32,462 nt of DNA from the NCBI GenBank assembly GCA_937930695.1, contig CALHCB010000198.1:1-32462 (forward strand), written 5' to 3'. The stretch comes from an uncultured Acidimicrobiales bacterium (lineage in GTDB: Bacteria > Actinomycetota > Acidimicrobiia > Acidimicrobiales > SZUA-35). Numbering within the stretch: the first letter of the stretch is position 1; each line of letters begins with the position of its first letter. Below the pieces are notes generated by a model. The model was not told the DNA's origin and ran no database searches. It saw only the letters and a list, made by a program, of their open reading frames with translations. This document shows, in pieces, positions 1-7,415 of the stretch. The position numbers were made by a program, and so were the translations under genes.

Positions 1-562
1 CTGGAGGGGTGTCTTCGACGATGTCGATGGGGTCGGCAGCACCGTCTCGTTCCCGGTCTTCTTGACGATCCTGCCGGTCGGTCGGCTCGTTGTTTGGGTC
101 GAGGTCCTTGCCTTCCTCCTTCGGATCTTTCGTCGGTTCTGCGAGATCGGCCTTGTTGATTGATGGGATGACGGTTCGGTCATCTTTGAGTTCCTTGGGC
201 TCTTCACCCTTGATGATCTCCGGCTCGTTGTCTGGTCGCGCAGTGCGCGCCTCGACCTCGCCTTCGGGTTTCGTCTCTTGCTTTGGCTCTGGCTTGGTGT
301 CGCGCGAGTCCTTCTCGTCGGTCAGGTCGATCGGAAGATCTTCGAGAACAAGGGGCTCCTTTTCGACGATGGCCGAATCGATCTTCACCTCCGGCTTCGA
401 GGCCTCGACCTCACGTTGCGTCTTGGGTTCGCCCTTGGCCGTGACTGCTTCGACCTTGACAGGCTCGTTGTCCTTGCTCGCCGCGTCAGCCTTGACTGCT
501 TCCTCGGCTTTCGGTGTGTCCTTGCTCGTGTCTTTGGCGTCGATGACCAGTTTGTCGCTCAT
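1..562 (-). CDS. Highly charged, probably disordered protein (5' part; runs off left edge)
   Basis: I do not recognise this gene. Reading minus from the ATG at 562 gives 187 codons open to the window edge, so the C-terminus is missing. The product is dominated by Lys, Glu, Asp, Pro, Thr and Ala, with no Cys or Trp, no membrane segment and no obvious fold. Repeated short Lys-Pro-Glu and Asp-Lys stretches suggest an intrinsically disordered, mostly acidic chain. The start is well supported: GGAGGG lies 8 bases upstream (around 567-573 on the plus strand as CCCTCC). It diverges from the SARP-like regulator at 697, with a heptamer direct repeat between them, so the regulator may control it. It could be the N-terminal linker of a larger protein whose folded domain lies outside the window. 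The reading frame is convincing; the function is unknown. Confidence 0.7.
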   Translation of the reverse strand, partial: MSDKLVIDAKDTSKDTPKAEEAVKADAASKDNEPVKVEAVTAKGEPKTQREVEASKPEVKIDSAIVEKEPLVLEDLPIDLTDEKDSRDTKPEPKQETKPEGEVEARTARPDNEPEIIKGEEPKELKDDRTVIPSINKADLAEPTKDPKEEGKDLDPNNEPTDRQDRQEDRERDGAADPIDIVEDTPP

Positions 563-597
563 TCGGTGTCCCTCCGGTTGATTGCCGTGATGATGGA

Positions 598-635
598 CGA
601 GGTGCCGTTACGCGAGCGTTACGTGGCGAGGTGCC
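598..635. promoter_or_regulatory. Heptamer direct repeat with 11-bp period, SARP-type operator candidate
   Basis: CGTTACG occurs at 606-612 and again at 617-623, exactly 11 bp start to start (7-bp repeat, 4-bp spacer). The pair is flanked by two copies of CGAGGTGCC at 598-606 and 627-635. SARP-family activators are known to bind heptameric direct repeats spaced at 11 bp. The site lies between the charged-protein gene (start 562, minus) and a SARP-like regulator (start 697, plus). Binding by that regulator is inference; no clear -10 hexamer sits 8 bp beyond the repeats on the plus side. Confidence 0.45.
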
Positions 636-696
636 AAACACCAAGATGCAGTCGGGCACCGAATGTTCTGGCACACTTCGGCACGAGGGGGCGACG

Positions 697-3600
697 ATGT
701 CCGGGGGCAGACACAACGGAGAACGACGCATGATTGTCCGACTCACGGGCGAGATTGGTGTGACCGTCCACGGGGAACCCGCGCCGCTTCGGGGGGTTAA
801 ACAACTTGCGTTGCTGGCTCGACTTGCGCTCGATGTTGGCTCGACTGTTCCGCGTGAGCGGTTGCTTGATGACCTGTGGGAGGGGCAGCGGCTTGAGTCG
901 GGAAGCGGAGCTCTGCGAGTGCAGGTCAACCGACTGCGTAAGGCGTTGGAGAAGGTGGGGATGGCTGACGCGATTATCACCGAACCTGACGGGTATCGCC
1001 TCGACCTGTCCCGTGCTGCGGTTGATGTGTTCGCGGCCGAAGACAAGACGACCGAAGCTCTCACGCTTGCGGATCGAGATCCTGCCGCGGCGGTGGAATG
1101 TTATGAGGATGCGTCGAGGCTGATCACCGGCCTACCGCTGGTGGGACTGGAAGACTTCGCCTTCGCCCGAGAGGCCACAAGTCAGATCTCGATGATGGTG
1201 TCAGCAGGACGTCGGCAGTGGGCGCGGGCAATGGTCCAGAGTGGTGACCCGGAGGCGGCGGTTGCCCTGCTGGACGGTCAGGTGCTGCTCGATCCACTCG
1301 ATTCGGGGGCCGTCGTGCAGCTCATGCAGGCATACCGAGCGACGGGCAGACCGCACTTAGCTCTGCAAGTCGCCGGCGACCATCGCCAAGAACTTTTGGC
1401 TGCGGGTCTGTCGGTCACGGATGCTCTTGTCGAGGAGGAGCAACGGGCGCTCGGCGGTGCCGAAGATGGGCACCGGCGACCGGCATTGATCGGACGAGAG
1501 CCGGAGTGTGCGCTCGTTGGAGCCGCGGTGTCCGGCCTCGAGTCGGGGCACGGCAGCGTGTTGCTTCTGACGGGTAGCCCAGGGGTCGGCAAGACGGCTC
1601 TGCTGGACTGGGTGTCGGATCGGTTCGGTGAGCCGTCTGCTCGGACAATGCATCGAGGGTCCGGCGATCGGCTCGAGGCAGATCTTCCACTTCAGGTCAT
1701 CCGTGATCTCTTCTCCGAAGTGCCAGAAGTGACCATGGCAATCGATCGTGCCATGAACGAGCTCGCAGAGCGGACATCCAGTCCTGCCGGATCCGAGACA
1801 GACTCGGCGCCGGACTGGGCGCGGCTGGCGGCGAGCAACGATCTCATTGATGTCTTGCGAGCCGCGATCTCCGCGCCGGTGGTGCTGTTGGTCGATGACG
1901 TTCACTGGGCTGACGAATCGTCCCTGCACGTATTGCGCCGGCTCGCCCGGCTGTCCGTTCAGCTTCCGATCGTGATCGTCGCCGCAGGTCGACCCAAGGA
2001 GCGCGGTGACTGGCGCGACCAGCTCGCGGTTGGTCGAGCGCAATTCGTTGCTTTGGAATCGCTCGACGTTGAAACGTCAGTTCGGCTCGCGCAATCCATC
2101 CTCGAGGAGGACGTGAACCCGCTCGCTCGGCGAGCAATCGAGCAAACTGGTGGACTGCCGCTTCTCGTTGTCGAGCTCGCTCGTTCGTTGCGCAGCGGCG
2201 TCGGTCTTGTCGAAGCTGGGGGGCGAATCGTGCTGGCTGGCAGCGAGACTCCCGATTCGTTCCTCGAACTCGTCCGATCCAGGTTGGACGACCTCTCTCC
2301 TGAAATCATGGAGGTGTGTCAGGGAGTCGCCATCCTTGGTCGGCACGCGACGATGGAACGCCTTGCCGCACTGGTCGAGCGTCGTCCGCTCGTCGTTGTG
2401 CGTCACGTCCAGACGGCCTCAGACCGGGGTGTATTGGGGACGACCGGCGCTCGCGTCGAGTTTCGTCACGACATCATTCGTGAGGCCGTCGACGGAGGAA
2501 TCGCATCCGCTTCGCGTCCGATTCTTCACCGCCATGCGGCCGAGATCCTCGCAGCTGGGGGAGCCCCTGTGACTTCAGTCGCCGCCCATGCTGCCATTGC
2601 GTCGGCGAGCGAGGGTGACAGCGACGTCGTGGAGTGGCTTCGCCAGGCGGCGGATCAGACGTCGGCCCTCGAGCCATCGACCGCCTTGGTCTTTCTCGAT
2701 CGCGCGCTCTCGCTCGCCGTTGGAATGCAGGCTCGGTACGAGATCCAAAGGGCCAAAGTCGAAGCGTTGATTTCCGCTGGTCGAATGTCTGAGGCGAGCG
2801 AACTGCTCCAGAACCTGCTGGCAATGCATCCGACGCACAAGCCGGAGCTATCGATCCGGCTTGCTGGTCTCCAGATGTTGTCCCATCAGTCGCCTCAGGC
2901 GCTCGAGACAGTTGCTGCTGCCCTCGATGTCGACCCTGGAGCCGCCACTCGTGCAAGGTTGCTCGCGGTTTCTTCGCTCATTTCCCTGAATCAGCTCGAT
3001 TGTGAAATCGCATCCGAGACAGCGCTCGCAGCTGACGCACTCGGAGCACAGGTCGGGGATCTGCCGTCGCGGAGCATCGCGTGCGGAATGCTCGGTCGCC
3101 TTCGCTCGTTCGACTATCAGACCAAGGAAGGACTTCGGTACGCCCGGATGGCAGTGGAGTTCGCTGAAGCCGACGTGACAGGCGAAGCGCACACCTATCA
3201 ACCCTGGTCAGTGTTGGCGATGTCGGCGCTCGATATGGACGCTCACCAAGATGTCGAGCGAGCGACTGAGGAAGGCATTCGTCGAGCTCGTGAATTTTAC
3301 GCACCGTGGAGCGAGCCCATCTATCGGATACTTGGCGCCTCCCTGGCCTACCGTCGAGGACAGCTCGACCAAGTCGTCGCTACTTCAGAAGAAATCCTCG
3401 CTCACCAGAACGATGTCGGCTTGGGTCCTGTGGATTCTTGGGCCGAAGCCTTTCTCTCCCTGATCGCGACCCGTGTGGGCGACGCCGACCGAGCCGCGCA
3501 TCACGCAAAGGTGGCCGAAGAGGCGGCGGCAAACTCGAGCAACCCGCTAGGTGGTGACTTCGTCATGATGGCGACGGCGCTCGCCGATGCGGCACAAGGA

Positions 3601-3960
3601 AAAACCGACGAGGCAATCGACAACTTGCGAGCCGGGTGGGATCTGTTCGATGCCATCAATGTTCGAACATGCCTGCCAGTCCTGGCGCCAACACTTGCCC
3701 GTCTCTCCGTGGCCGGTCATCGTGAAGACGCCGCCGTAGGCGTTGTCGATGAATGCGCCCTCGTCGCGCAACGCACTGGCGTGGTGGGCTACCGAGCTCT
3801 CGCGAATCGAGTGCGCGGGATCATCGATGCCGACGCCGGAGCGCTCGAAGTCGCCTGCACGTTGTATGCGAAGACCGAACGTCACCTGGACCTTTTCGAT
3901 ACTCGGGCCGAGCTCCGGGCTGTCCGTGAGGGCGGCGACCTATCCAGGGCGTTGGGCTAG
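697..3960 (+). CDS. SARP/AfsR-like transcriptional regulator: winged helix, BTAD and AAA+ ATPase
   Basis: Large cytoplasmic regulator (1087 aa from this start). The N-terminus (about residues 12-100) is an OmpR-like winged helix. A bacterial transcriptional activation domain follows (about 110-250), rich in TPR-like helices. Then comes an AAA_16-type NTPase with Walker A GSPGVGKT at residues 293-300 and Walker B LLVDD ending near 401, followed by HW as in MalT/STAND-like ATPases. The C-terminal half is a helical, TPR-like array. The order matches AfsR-type SARP regulators, which bind direct repeats and use ATP-dependent switching. Two starts compete: ATG 697 with GAGGGGG 5 bases upstream, and ATG 730 with GGAG 8 bases upstream, which would begin right at the winged helix. 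No biosynthetic cluster is adjacent, so its targets are unknown. The stop codon lies in a hairpin shared with the convergent NUDIX gene. Confidence 0.9.
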   Translation: MSGGRHNGERRMIVRLTGEIGVTVHGEPAPLRGVKQLALLARLALDVGSTVPRERLLDDLWEGQRLESGSGALRVQVNRLRKALEKVGMADAIITEPDGYRLDLSRAAVDVFAAEDKTTEALTLADRDPAAAVECYEDASRLITGLPLVGLEDFAFAREATSQISMMVSAGRRQWARAMVQSGDPEAAVALLDGQVLLDPLDSGAVVQLMQAYRATGRPHLALQVAGDHRQELLAAGLSVTDALVEEEQRALGGAEDGHRRPALIGREPECALVGAAVSGLESGHGSVLLLTGSPGVGKTALLDWVSDRFGEPSARTMHRGSGDRLEADLPLQVIRDLFSEVPEVTMAIDRAMNELAERTSSPAGSETDSAPDWARLAASNDLIDVLRAAISAPVVLLVDDVHWADESSLHVLRRLARLSVQLPIVIVAAGRPKERGDWRDQLAVGRAQFVALESLDVETSVRLAQSILEEDVNPLARRAIEQTGGLPLLVVELARSLRSGVGLVEAGGRIVLAGSETPDSFLELVRSRLDDLSPEIMEVCQGVAILGRHATMERLAALVERRPLVVVRHVQTASDRGVLGTTGARVEFRHDIIREAVDGGIASASRPILHRHAAEILAAGGAPVTSVAAHAAIASASEGDSDVVEWLRQAADQTSALEPSTALVFLDRALSLAVGMQARYEIQRAKVEALISAGRMSEASELLQNLLAMHPTHKPELSIRLAGLQMLSHQSPQALETVAAALDVDPGAATRARLLAVSSLISLNQLDCEIASETALAADALGAQVGDLPSRSIACGMLGRLRSFDYQTKEGLRYARMAVEFAEADVTGEAHTYQPWSVLAMSALDMDAHQDVERATEEGIRRAREFYAPWSEPIYRILGASLAYRRGQLDQVVATSEEILAHQNDVGLGPVDSWAEAFLSLIATRVGDADRAAHHAKVAEEAAANSSNPLGGDFVMMATALADAAQGKTDEAIDNLRAGWDLFDAINVRTCLPVLAPTLARLSVAGHREDAAVGVVDECALVAQRTGVVGYRALANRVRGIIDADAGALEVACTLYAKTERHLDLFDTRAELRAVREGGDLSRALG

Positions 3961-3982
3961 AACGCAGGCTCGGCGCTAGCCC
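3954..3982. terminator. Bidirectional hairpin holding both stop codons of convergent genes
   Basis: GGGCTAG (3954-3960) pairs with CTAGCCC (3976-3982) around a 15-base loop. The TAG in the left arm is the stop of the SARP-like gene; the TAG read on the minus strand in the right arm is the stop of the NUDIX gene. No T-tract follows on either strand, so termination is only inferred. Confidence 0.4.
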
Positions 3983-4527
3983 GGCTCTGGGTTGTTCTCG
4001 GGTCGATCGTCTCGACCCTCCTCGAACCACGGCTCGGTGGGGGGACCGTTGTGTTGAAGCTGGTCGAGGAAGTCCGGCAGGTTGAGCGGATAGACCGGCT
4101 CAGCCATCTCGCGGATCTCGTCGGACCCGAGGAAGCGCAGCTCGGTGATCGCGGCCAACTCGATGGCTTCCCAAGCCTGAGGCCGGGGCACGAAACCCGA
4201 ATCGACCCGGACGAGGTAGAAGGTCTCGAAGCTGTCATACCAGATTGCGTCCATTGAGAACACGCTGCGACGAGTCATGACGACGGGCCCGAGATCTGCG
4301 GGCGACCCGAGCCGGAGGCCGACCTCTTCCCACAGTTCACGCGTCGCCCCTTCCGCTGCGCTCTCGCCCGCGTCGATCCCACCACCGGGGGTCCACCAGA
4401 ATCCGCCCCGTTTAGGGTTCTGCGGGTCCTCACCTCGAATCATGAGGGCGCGGTGGTCGTCGTCGACCACGAAGATCCGGCCCGACGGCCGAACAATCAG
4501 TTCAGTCCCCGGCGGTGGTGTCGCCAT
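3976..4527 (-). CDS. NUDIX hydrolase
   Basis: A 183-aa NUDIX pyrophosphohydrolase that would cleave a nucleoside diphosphate linked to some other group; the substrate is unknown. The Nudix box reads GGIDAGESAAEGATRELWEEVG, so the G-x5-E-x7-RELxEExG pattern with its Mg2+-binding glutamates is intact. It is preceded by FWWTPGG, the usual strand before the box. The start at 4527 is preferred because GGAG (CTCC at 4534-4537) sits 6 bases upstream; an ATG at 4533 would be immediately adjacent to that site. The first ~25 bases overlap the end of the upstream DedA-like gene, so the two are translationally coupled. The C-terminal ~20 residues are Pro, Glu and Asp rich. It ends convergently with the SARP-like gene. 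Confidence 0.9.
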   Translation of the reverse strand: MATPPPGTELIVRPSGRIFVVDDDHRALMIRGEDPQNPKRGGFWWTPGGGIDAGESAAEGATRELWEEVGLRLGSPADLGPVVMTRRSVFSMDAIWYDSFETFYLVRVDSGFVPRPQAWEAIELAAITELRFLGSDEIREMAEPVYPLNLPDFLDQLQHNGPPTEPWFEEGRDDRPENNPEPG

Positions 4528-5230
4528 GGTCATCTCCGTCGGTCGCTGAAGTCTCGCCGTCAGGATCGTTGGTTAGATCACGAAGGGCAGACAGCTCGGA
4601 GTTGTCGCCCCGAAATTCGCCGAAGACCGTCCAGGCCACCGCGAGAACCGAAACGACGAGCAGCGGAGTGCGGTATTGGGCGATCCAATCGAGCACTCGT
4701 TGGATAGGGGACTCGAATGCTTCACCCGCTCGCCGAACCAAAAACAAGCGGGTGAGGGTGCCCGTTACGTTGAGGGCTACAAACGTTCGAATCTTGACGC
4801 CTGTGGCCCCGGCAAGGGCACAGATGATGTTGTTCGGCATCGCGAAAATCAAGATGCCCGAGTACTTGCGGAAGCCCTGAGACCCCGAGTCGACGAACGG
4901 CCCATAGGTGCGGGATCGTTTCTTGATCCACGCCAGAATCCGGTCGCCAAACCAGAAGCCGAGCAGATAGTTGACCGGGTCGGAGAAGACAAGCCTCGAG
5001 AACCCGACTGTGTAGTACGGAATGGCATCAAGCTTGTTGGTGACCAACACCAGGATCGCGTTGCGCGGATTGAGCGCCATTGCCAACAGCGGCCGGCTGT
5101 TCACGAGATCGGCAGCGAGTGCCTGACCGACCCAACCAGCGACAAGAGAGATAGCAGCGATCGTGACCGCGCCGATCACAATGGGTCGAGCGGGCGGCTG
5201 GCCCCGTTGCAGTAGCGCGGATTGACTCAC
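4502..5230 (-). CDS. DedA/VTT-like integral membrane protein
   Basis: A 242-aa membrane protein with about five hydrophobic segments and a charged, Asp-rich cytoplasmic tail (last ~35 residues). The centre resembles the VTT (DedA/SNARE-associated) fold: YLLGFWFGDRILAWI, a short charged loop, then FRKYSGILIFAMP and ALAGATGVKIRTF. Family members are flippases or transporters affecting undecaprenyl phosphate, phospholipids and membrane potential. The Arg-containing reentrant motif typical of DedA (F-x-R-x-x-P-x-x-R) is not evident here; the equivalent stretch reads IFAMPNNIICALAG. It is either a diverged member or a neighbouring family. The start is GTG at 5230; no good ribosome binding site is visible. 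It lies 90 bases after the carotenoid oxygenase on the same strand and overlaps the NUDIX gene. Confidence 0.65.
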   Translation of the reverse strand: MSQSALLQRGQPPARPIVIGAVTIAAISLVAGWVGQALAADLVNSRPLLAMALNPRNAILVLVTNKLDAIPYYTVGFSRLVFSDPVNYLLGFWFGDRILAWIKKRSRTYGPFVDSGSQGFRKYSGILIFAMPNNIICALAGATGVKIRTFVALNVTGTLTRLFLVRRAGEAFESPIQRVLDWIAQYRTPLLVVSVLAVAWTVFGEFRGDNSELSALRDLTNDPDGETSATDGDDHGDTTAGD

Positions 5231-5320
5231 CGCATGAGTCTGCCCGCTTCATGTCGTCGTCAGGTGGCACAGCCGATCTCTGAGGTCAACGTCGCAGAGA
5301 TCGACGATTGAAGGACGTGT

Positions 5321-6727
5321 CTAGGCCGGAGCGACAGACGAATCCGGAACCCAGTTGCCATGGAAACCAACCGGCACGTGATGAGGGAGTGTGATGCGTG
5401 CGACCTCGGGAGCGGAGAGGTCGTTCGCATCGAGAATGCACAGTTCGGCCCCGAGTGATTCACCCTCTCCCGAGTTCGCATCGTGCACCAACGTGATGAT
5501 CCAGCCGTCGTCTTCGGCATTGCTGTCTTCCTTGGGAATGAAGACCGGCTCTGCGCCACCCCGCCCTGTGCCGTAGCTGTGTTCGGTGATCTCACCGGTC
5601 CGGTAGTCCGTCTTGAAGGTTGAACCGTGCAGCATCGACCCGCCATAGAGCACCTCTGCGGTGTAGCCATAGCGATGTGGCTTGAGACCCATTCGGGGAT
5701 CGTGGCGAGGGAACTCATGCCCACGGTCATCAATGCGTTCCTCGTTGACCTTGTGAGTTTCTGGGTTGATGGTCCAACGATCGAGCGTTGGCGGAGCGTC
5801 GCCGAATGGCCCGAGCTGATCGGTGTCGAACATGCGCTCGTAGCGGCAGAAATCGATGACGACGTTTCCGTCGGCATCGTCATAGGCATTGAGCGGATGG
5901 AACGTCGCACACGGATCGACGTCACACCAAATGATGTCTTCGCCATCCGAGCTGTTGCGGGGCAAGAGACCAAGCCGAGTTGGGTGGTCGTGATTCCAGC
6001 CAAACGGGACGTTGATGCCCTTGGCCATGGCATCGAAACTGATCGTGACCGACAGATCGAAGACAACAGCGAAGCGATCGGTGATCGAGATGTCGTGCAC
6101 CATGGGCATGTCGGGCACCGGGATGTCGACGGTCTTGTTCACTCGTCCGTCCTCGCCAACCACCACGTATTGAATGTGGTCGACCAAGTCAGGCCAGCAG
6201 TAGGTCATGGCGTGGAGTTCGCGAGTTGAAGGATCGAACTTCGGATGAGCCGAGAATGCAGCAGGCAACGTGCCTTCGAAGTCGTTGCGGGCCACCGTGT
6301 CGAGCTCGTAGGTCAACTCGCACGGCGTGCCGCCGCCTTCGACCATGGCCCACGTCTTGCCAGCGAAGCCGCCAACGTTGGTGTTCGGTCCGTTGCTGGT
6401 CCGTCCACCGAATCCTGGACCTCCGACCGGTTCTTCATTGAGCGCTTGGGCAATGGCATCGGAGCGCACCCATCGATTCCGATACCACTCCGCCTTGCCG
6501 TCGCGAAGCCGAACGCCGTGCACCATTCCGTCACCTGAGAACCAGTGGTGCTGCATCGGATCGGCCGGATCGGCAACCGGGTTCGGTCCGTTTCTCAACC
6601 AGCGCCCCTCGAGTTCTGCGGGGATGGTGCCAACGACAGGCAGGTCCAGCGCCGTGACTTCGGTGGAGACGGGAGCGCACATGCCTTGCAGATACCGATT
6701 TGTAGTGTGAGCAAGTTGGTCGGTCAT
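5321..6727 (-). CDS. Carotenoid oxygenase (RPE65/carotenoid cleavage dioxygenase family)
   Basis: A 468-aa non-haem iron oxygenase that would split a conjugated double bond of a carotenoid, apocarotenoid or stilbene with O2. The N-terminal signature ELEGRWLRNGPNP and the HHWFSGDGMVHG stretch are typical. The four iron-binding histidines are visible: H161 (AHPKFD), H211 (MVHDI), H277 (ATFHPLN) and H456 (GFHGNW). Length is normal for the seven-bladed propeller family, so the enzyme looks intact. GAGGAG lies 6 bases before the ATG. The gene diverges from a TetR regulator, and a palindrome at 6764-6779 sits where its transcription should begin, so repression by that TetR is likely. The exact substrate cannot be told from sequence; lignostilbene-type cleavage is an alternative. 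Confidence 0.93.
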   Translation of the reverse strand: MTDQLAHTTNRYLQGMCAPVSTEVTALDLPVVGTIPAELEGRWLRNGPNPVADPADPMQHHWFSGDGMVHGVRLRDGKAEWYRNRWVRSDAIAQALNEEPVGGPGFGGRTSNGPNTNVGGFAGKTWAMVEGGGTPCELTYELDTVARNDFEGTLPAAFSAHPKFDPSTRELHAMTYCWPDLVDHIQYVVVGEDGRVNKTVDIPVPDMPMVHDISITDRFAVVFDLSVTISFDAMAKGINVPFGWNHDHPTRLGLLPRNSSDGEDIIWCDVDPCATFHPLNAYDDADGNVVIDFCRYERMFDTDQLGPFGDAPPTLDRWTINPETHKVNEERIDDRGHEFPRHDPRMGLKPHRYGYTAEVLYGGSMLHGSTFKTDYRTGEITEHSYGTGRGGAEPVFIPKEDSNAEDDGWIITLVHDANSGEGESLGAELCILDANDLSAPEVARITLPHHVPVGFHGNWVPDSSVAPA

Positions 6728-6763
6728 CGAAGACTCCTCGAAAGTGCAGCGGGTAGACGAGAG

Positions 6764-6779
6764 GTTTACAACTGTAAAC
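6764..6779. promoter_or_regulatory. Palindromic operator in the oxygenase/TetR intergenic region
   Basis: GTTTACA (6764-6770), two central bases AC, then TGTAAAC (6773-6779): a perfect 7-2-7 palindrome, the geometry expected for a TetR dimer. It lies at the predicted transcription start of the carotenoid oxygenase and about 50 bp before the TetR start. Two related half-sites, GTGAACAC at 6789-6796 and 6801-6808, lie in direct orientation just beyond. Binding by the neighbouring TetR is inference. Confidence 0.6.
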
Positions 6780-6786
6780 TTCCCGT

Positions 6787-6815
6787 AGTGAACACGTTAT
6801 GTGAACACCTGTCAA
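6787..6815 (-). promoter_or_regulatory. Promoter of the carotenoid oxygenase gene
   Basis: On the minus strand a perfect -35 TTGACA (plus 6810-6815) is followed after 17 bases by TTCACT (plus 6787-6792) as the -10 element. Transcription would start near 6780, right at the edge of the palindrome 6764-6779. The GTGAACAC direct repeats fall within this promoter. Confidence 0.5.
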
Positions 6816-6817
6816 CC

Positions 6818-6831
6818 TACACTTGTGTGCA
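6818..6831 (+). promoter_or_regulatory. -10 element for leaderless TetR transcript
   Basis: TACACT (6818-6823) ends 7 bases before the ATG at 6831, and no Shine-Dalgarno sequence is present. Transcription would begin at or within a base of the start codon. The same hexamer is the -10 of the recA promoter. Confidence 0.45.
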
Positions 6832-7385
6832 TGGCCACGAAGGAAAGGTTGATCAGCTCAGCCGTCGAGTTGATCGTTGCGGAGGGATCAATTGACCGTG
6901 TGTCGATGCGCTCCATCGCTAAGCGAGCCGGCGTCAGCCCAACCGCTGTGTACCGGCACTACGCCAACTTCGAGGAACTCGTCGCCGCAACGATGGCCTG
7001 GACCTGGTTGCAGTTCGATCTCGCGGTCAATGGCGAGATCGGCGAGTCGACGCACCCGCACGCCACGCTGCAGGCGAGCGGCGAGGCTTACCTGCGGTTC
7101 GCTCTTGCCAAACCCGGGATGTATCGGGTGCTGTTCTCGATCGACGACCAAGCTTCGGGGCTGCGGGACGAGTTTGGGATGCCCGTCTTCGGCAAGTTGG
7201 TTGAAAAGGTCGATGCTGTTCTTCAGGCCAACAACGACGAGAGGGAACCGCTCGCTGTGGCCACGAGCGTTTTTACCTGGATTCACGGCATCGCTGATCT
7301 TCAGCTCACGGGTCTTGCCTTGCACGGCGGGACGATTGAGGAGCAGGTGCGGTCGATGATGAGCGATCTTCGTCTGTCGATCTAG
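6831..7385 (+). CDS. TetR/AcrR family transcriptional regulator
   Basis: A 184-aa repressor-type protein. The N-terminal helix-turn-helix is clear: VSMRSIAKRAGVSPTAVYRHY at about residues 23-43, followed by FxxxxEL as in the TetR_N domain. The C-terminal helical domain (about 75-180) would bind a small-molecule effector and dimerise. The start at 6831 is chosen because the product begins just before the DNA-binding domain; a GTG at 6801 would add ten residues that do not look like TetR. The gene is divergent from the carotenoid oxygenase, and the shared 103-bp spacer contains a 7-2-7 palindrome, so it most likely represses that gene and possibly itself. The inducer could be a carotenoid-derived product, but that is inference. 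Confidence 0.93.
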   Translation: MATKERLISSAVELIVAEGSIDRVSMRSIAKRAGVSPTAVYRHYANFEELVAATMAWTWLQFDLAVNGEIGESTHPHATLQASGEAYLRFALAKPGMYRVLFSIDDQASGLRDEFGMPVFGKLVEKVDAVLQANNDEREPLAVATSVFTWIHGIADLQLTGLALHGGTIEEQVRSMMSDLRLSI

Positions 7386-7415
7386 CTCTTGGGAGGCGTT
7401 GCGGGGAACTCGCGC

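Noticed and set aside
1357..2043. 228-codon minus-strand open frame inside the SARP-like gene
   Set aside because: Antisense to the AAA+ domain with intact Walker motifs; no ribosome binding site or recognisable domain.
4676..5215. 179-codon plus-strand open frame opposite the DedA-like gene
   Set aside because: Charged, motif-free translation; the minus frame has clear membrane helices instead.
5627..6229. 200-codon plus-strand open frame opposite the carotenoid oxygenase
   Set aside because: Antisense to an enzyme with all four iron ligands; the translation shows no family pattern.
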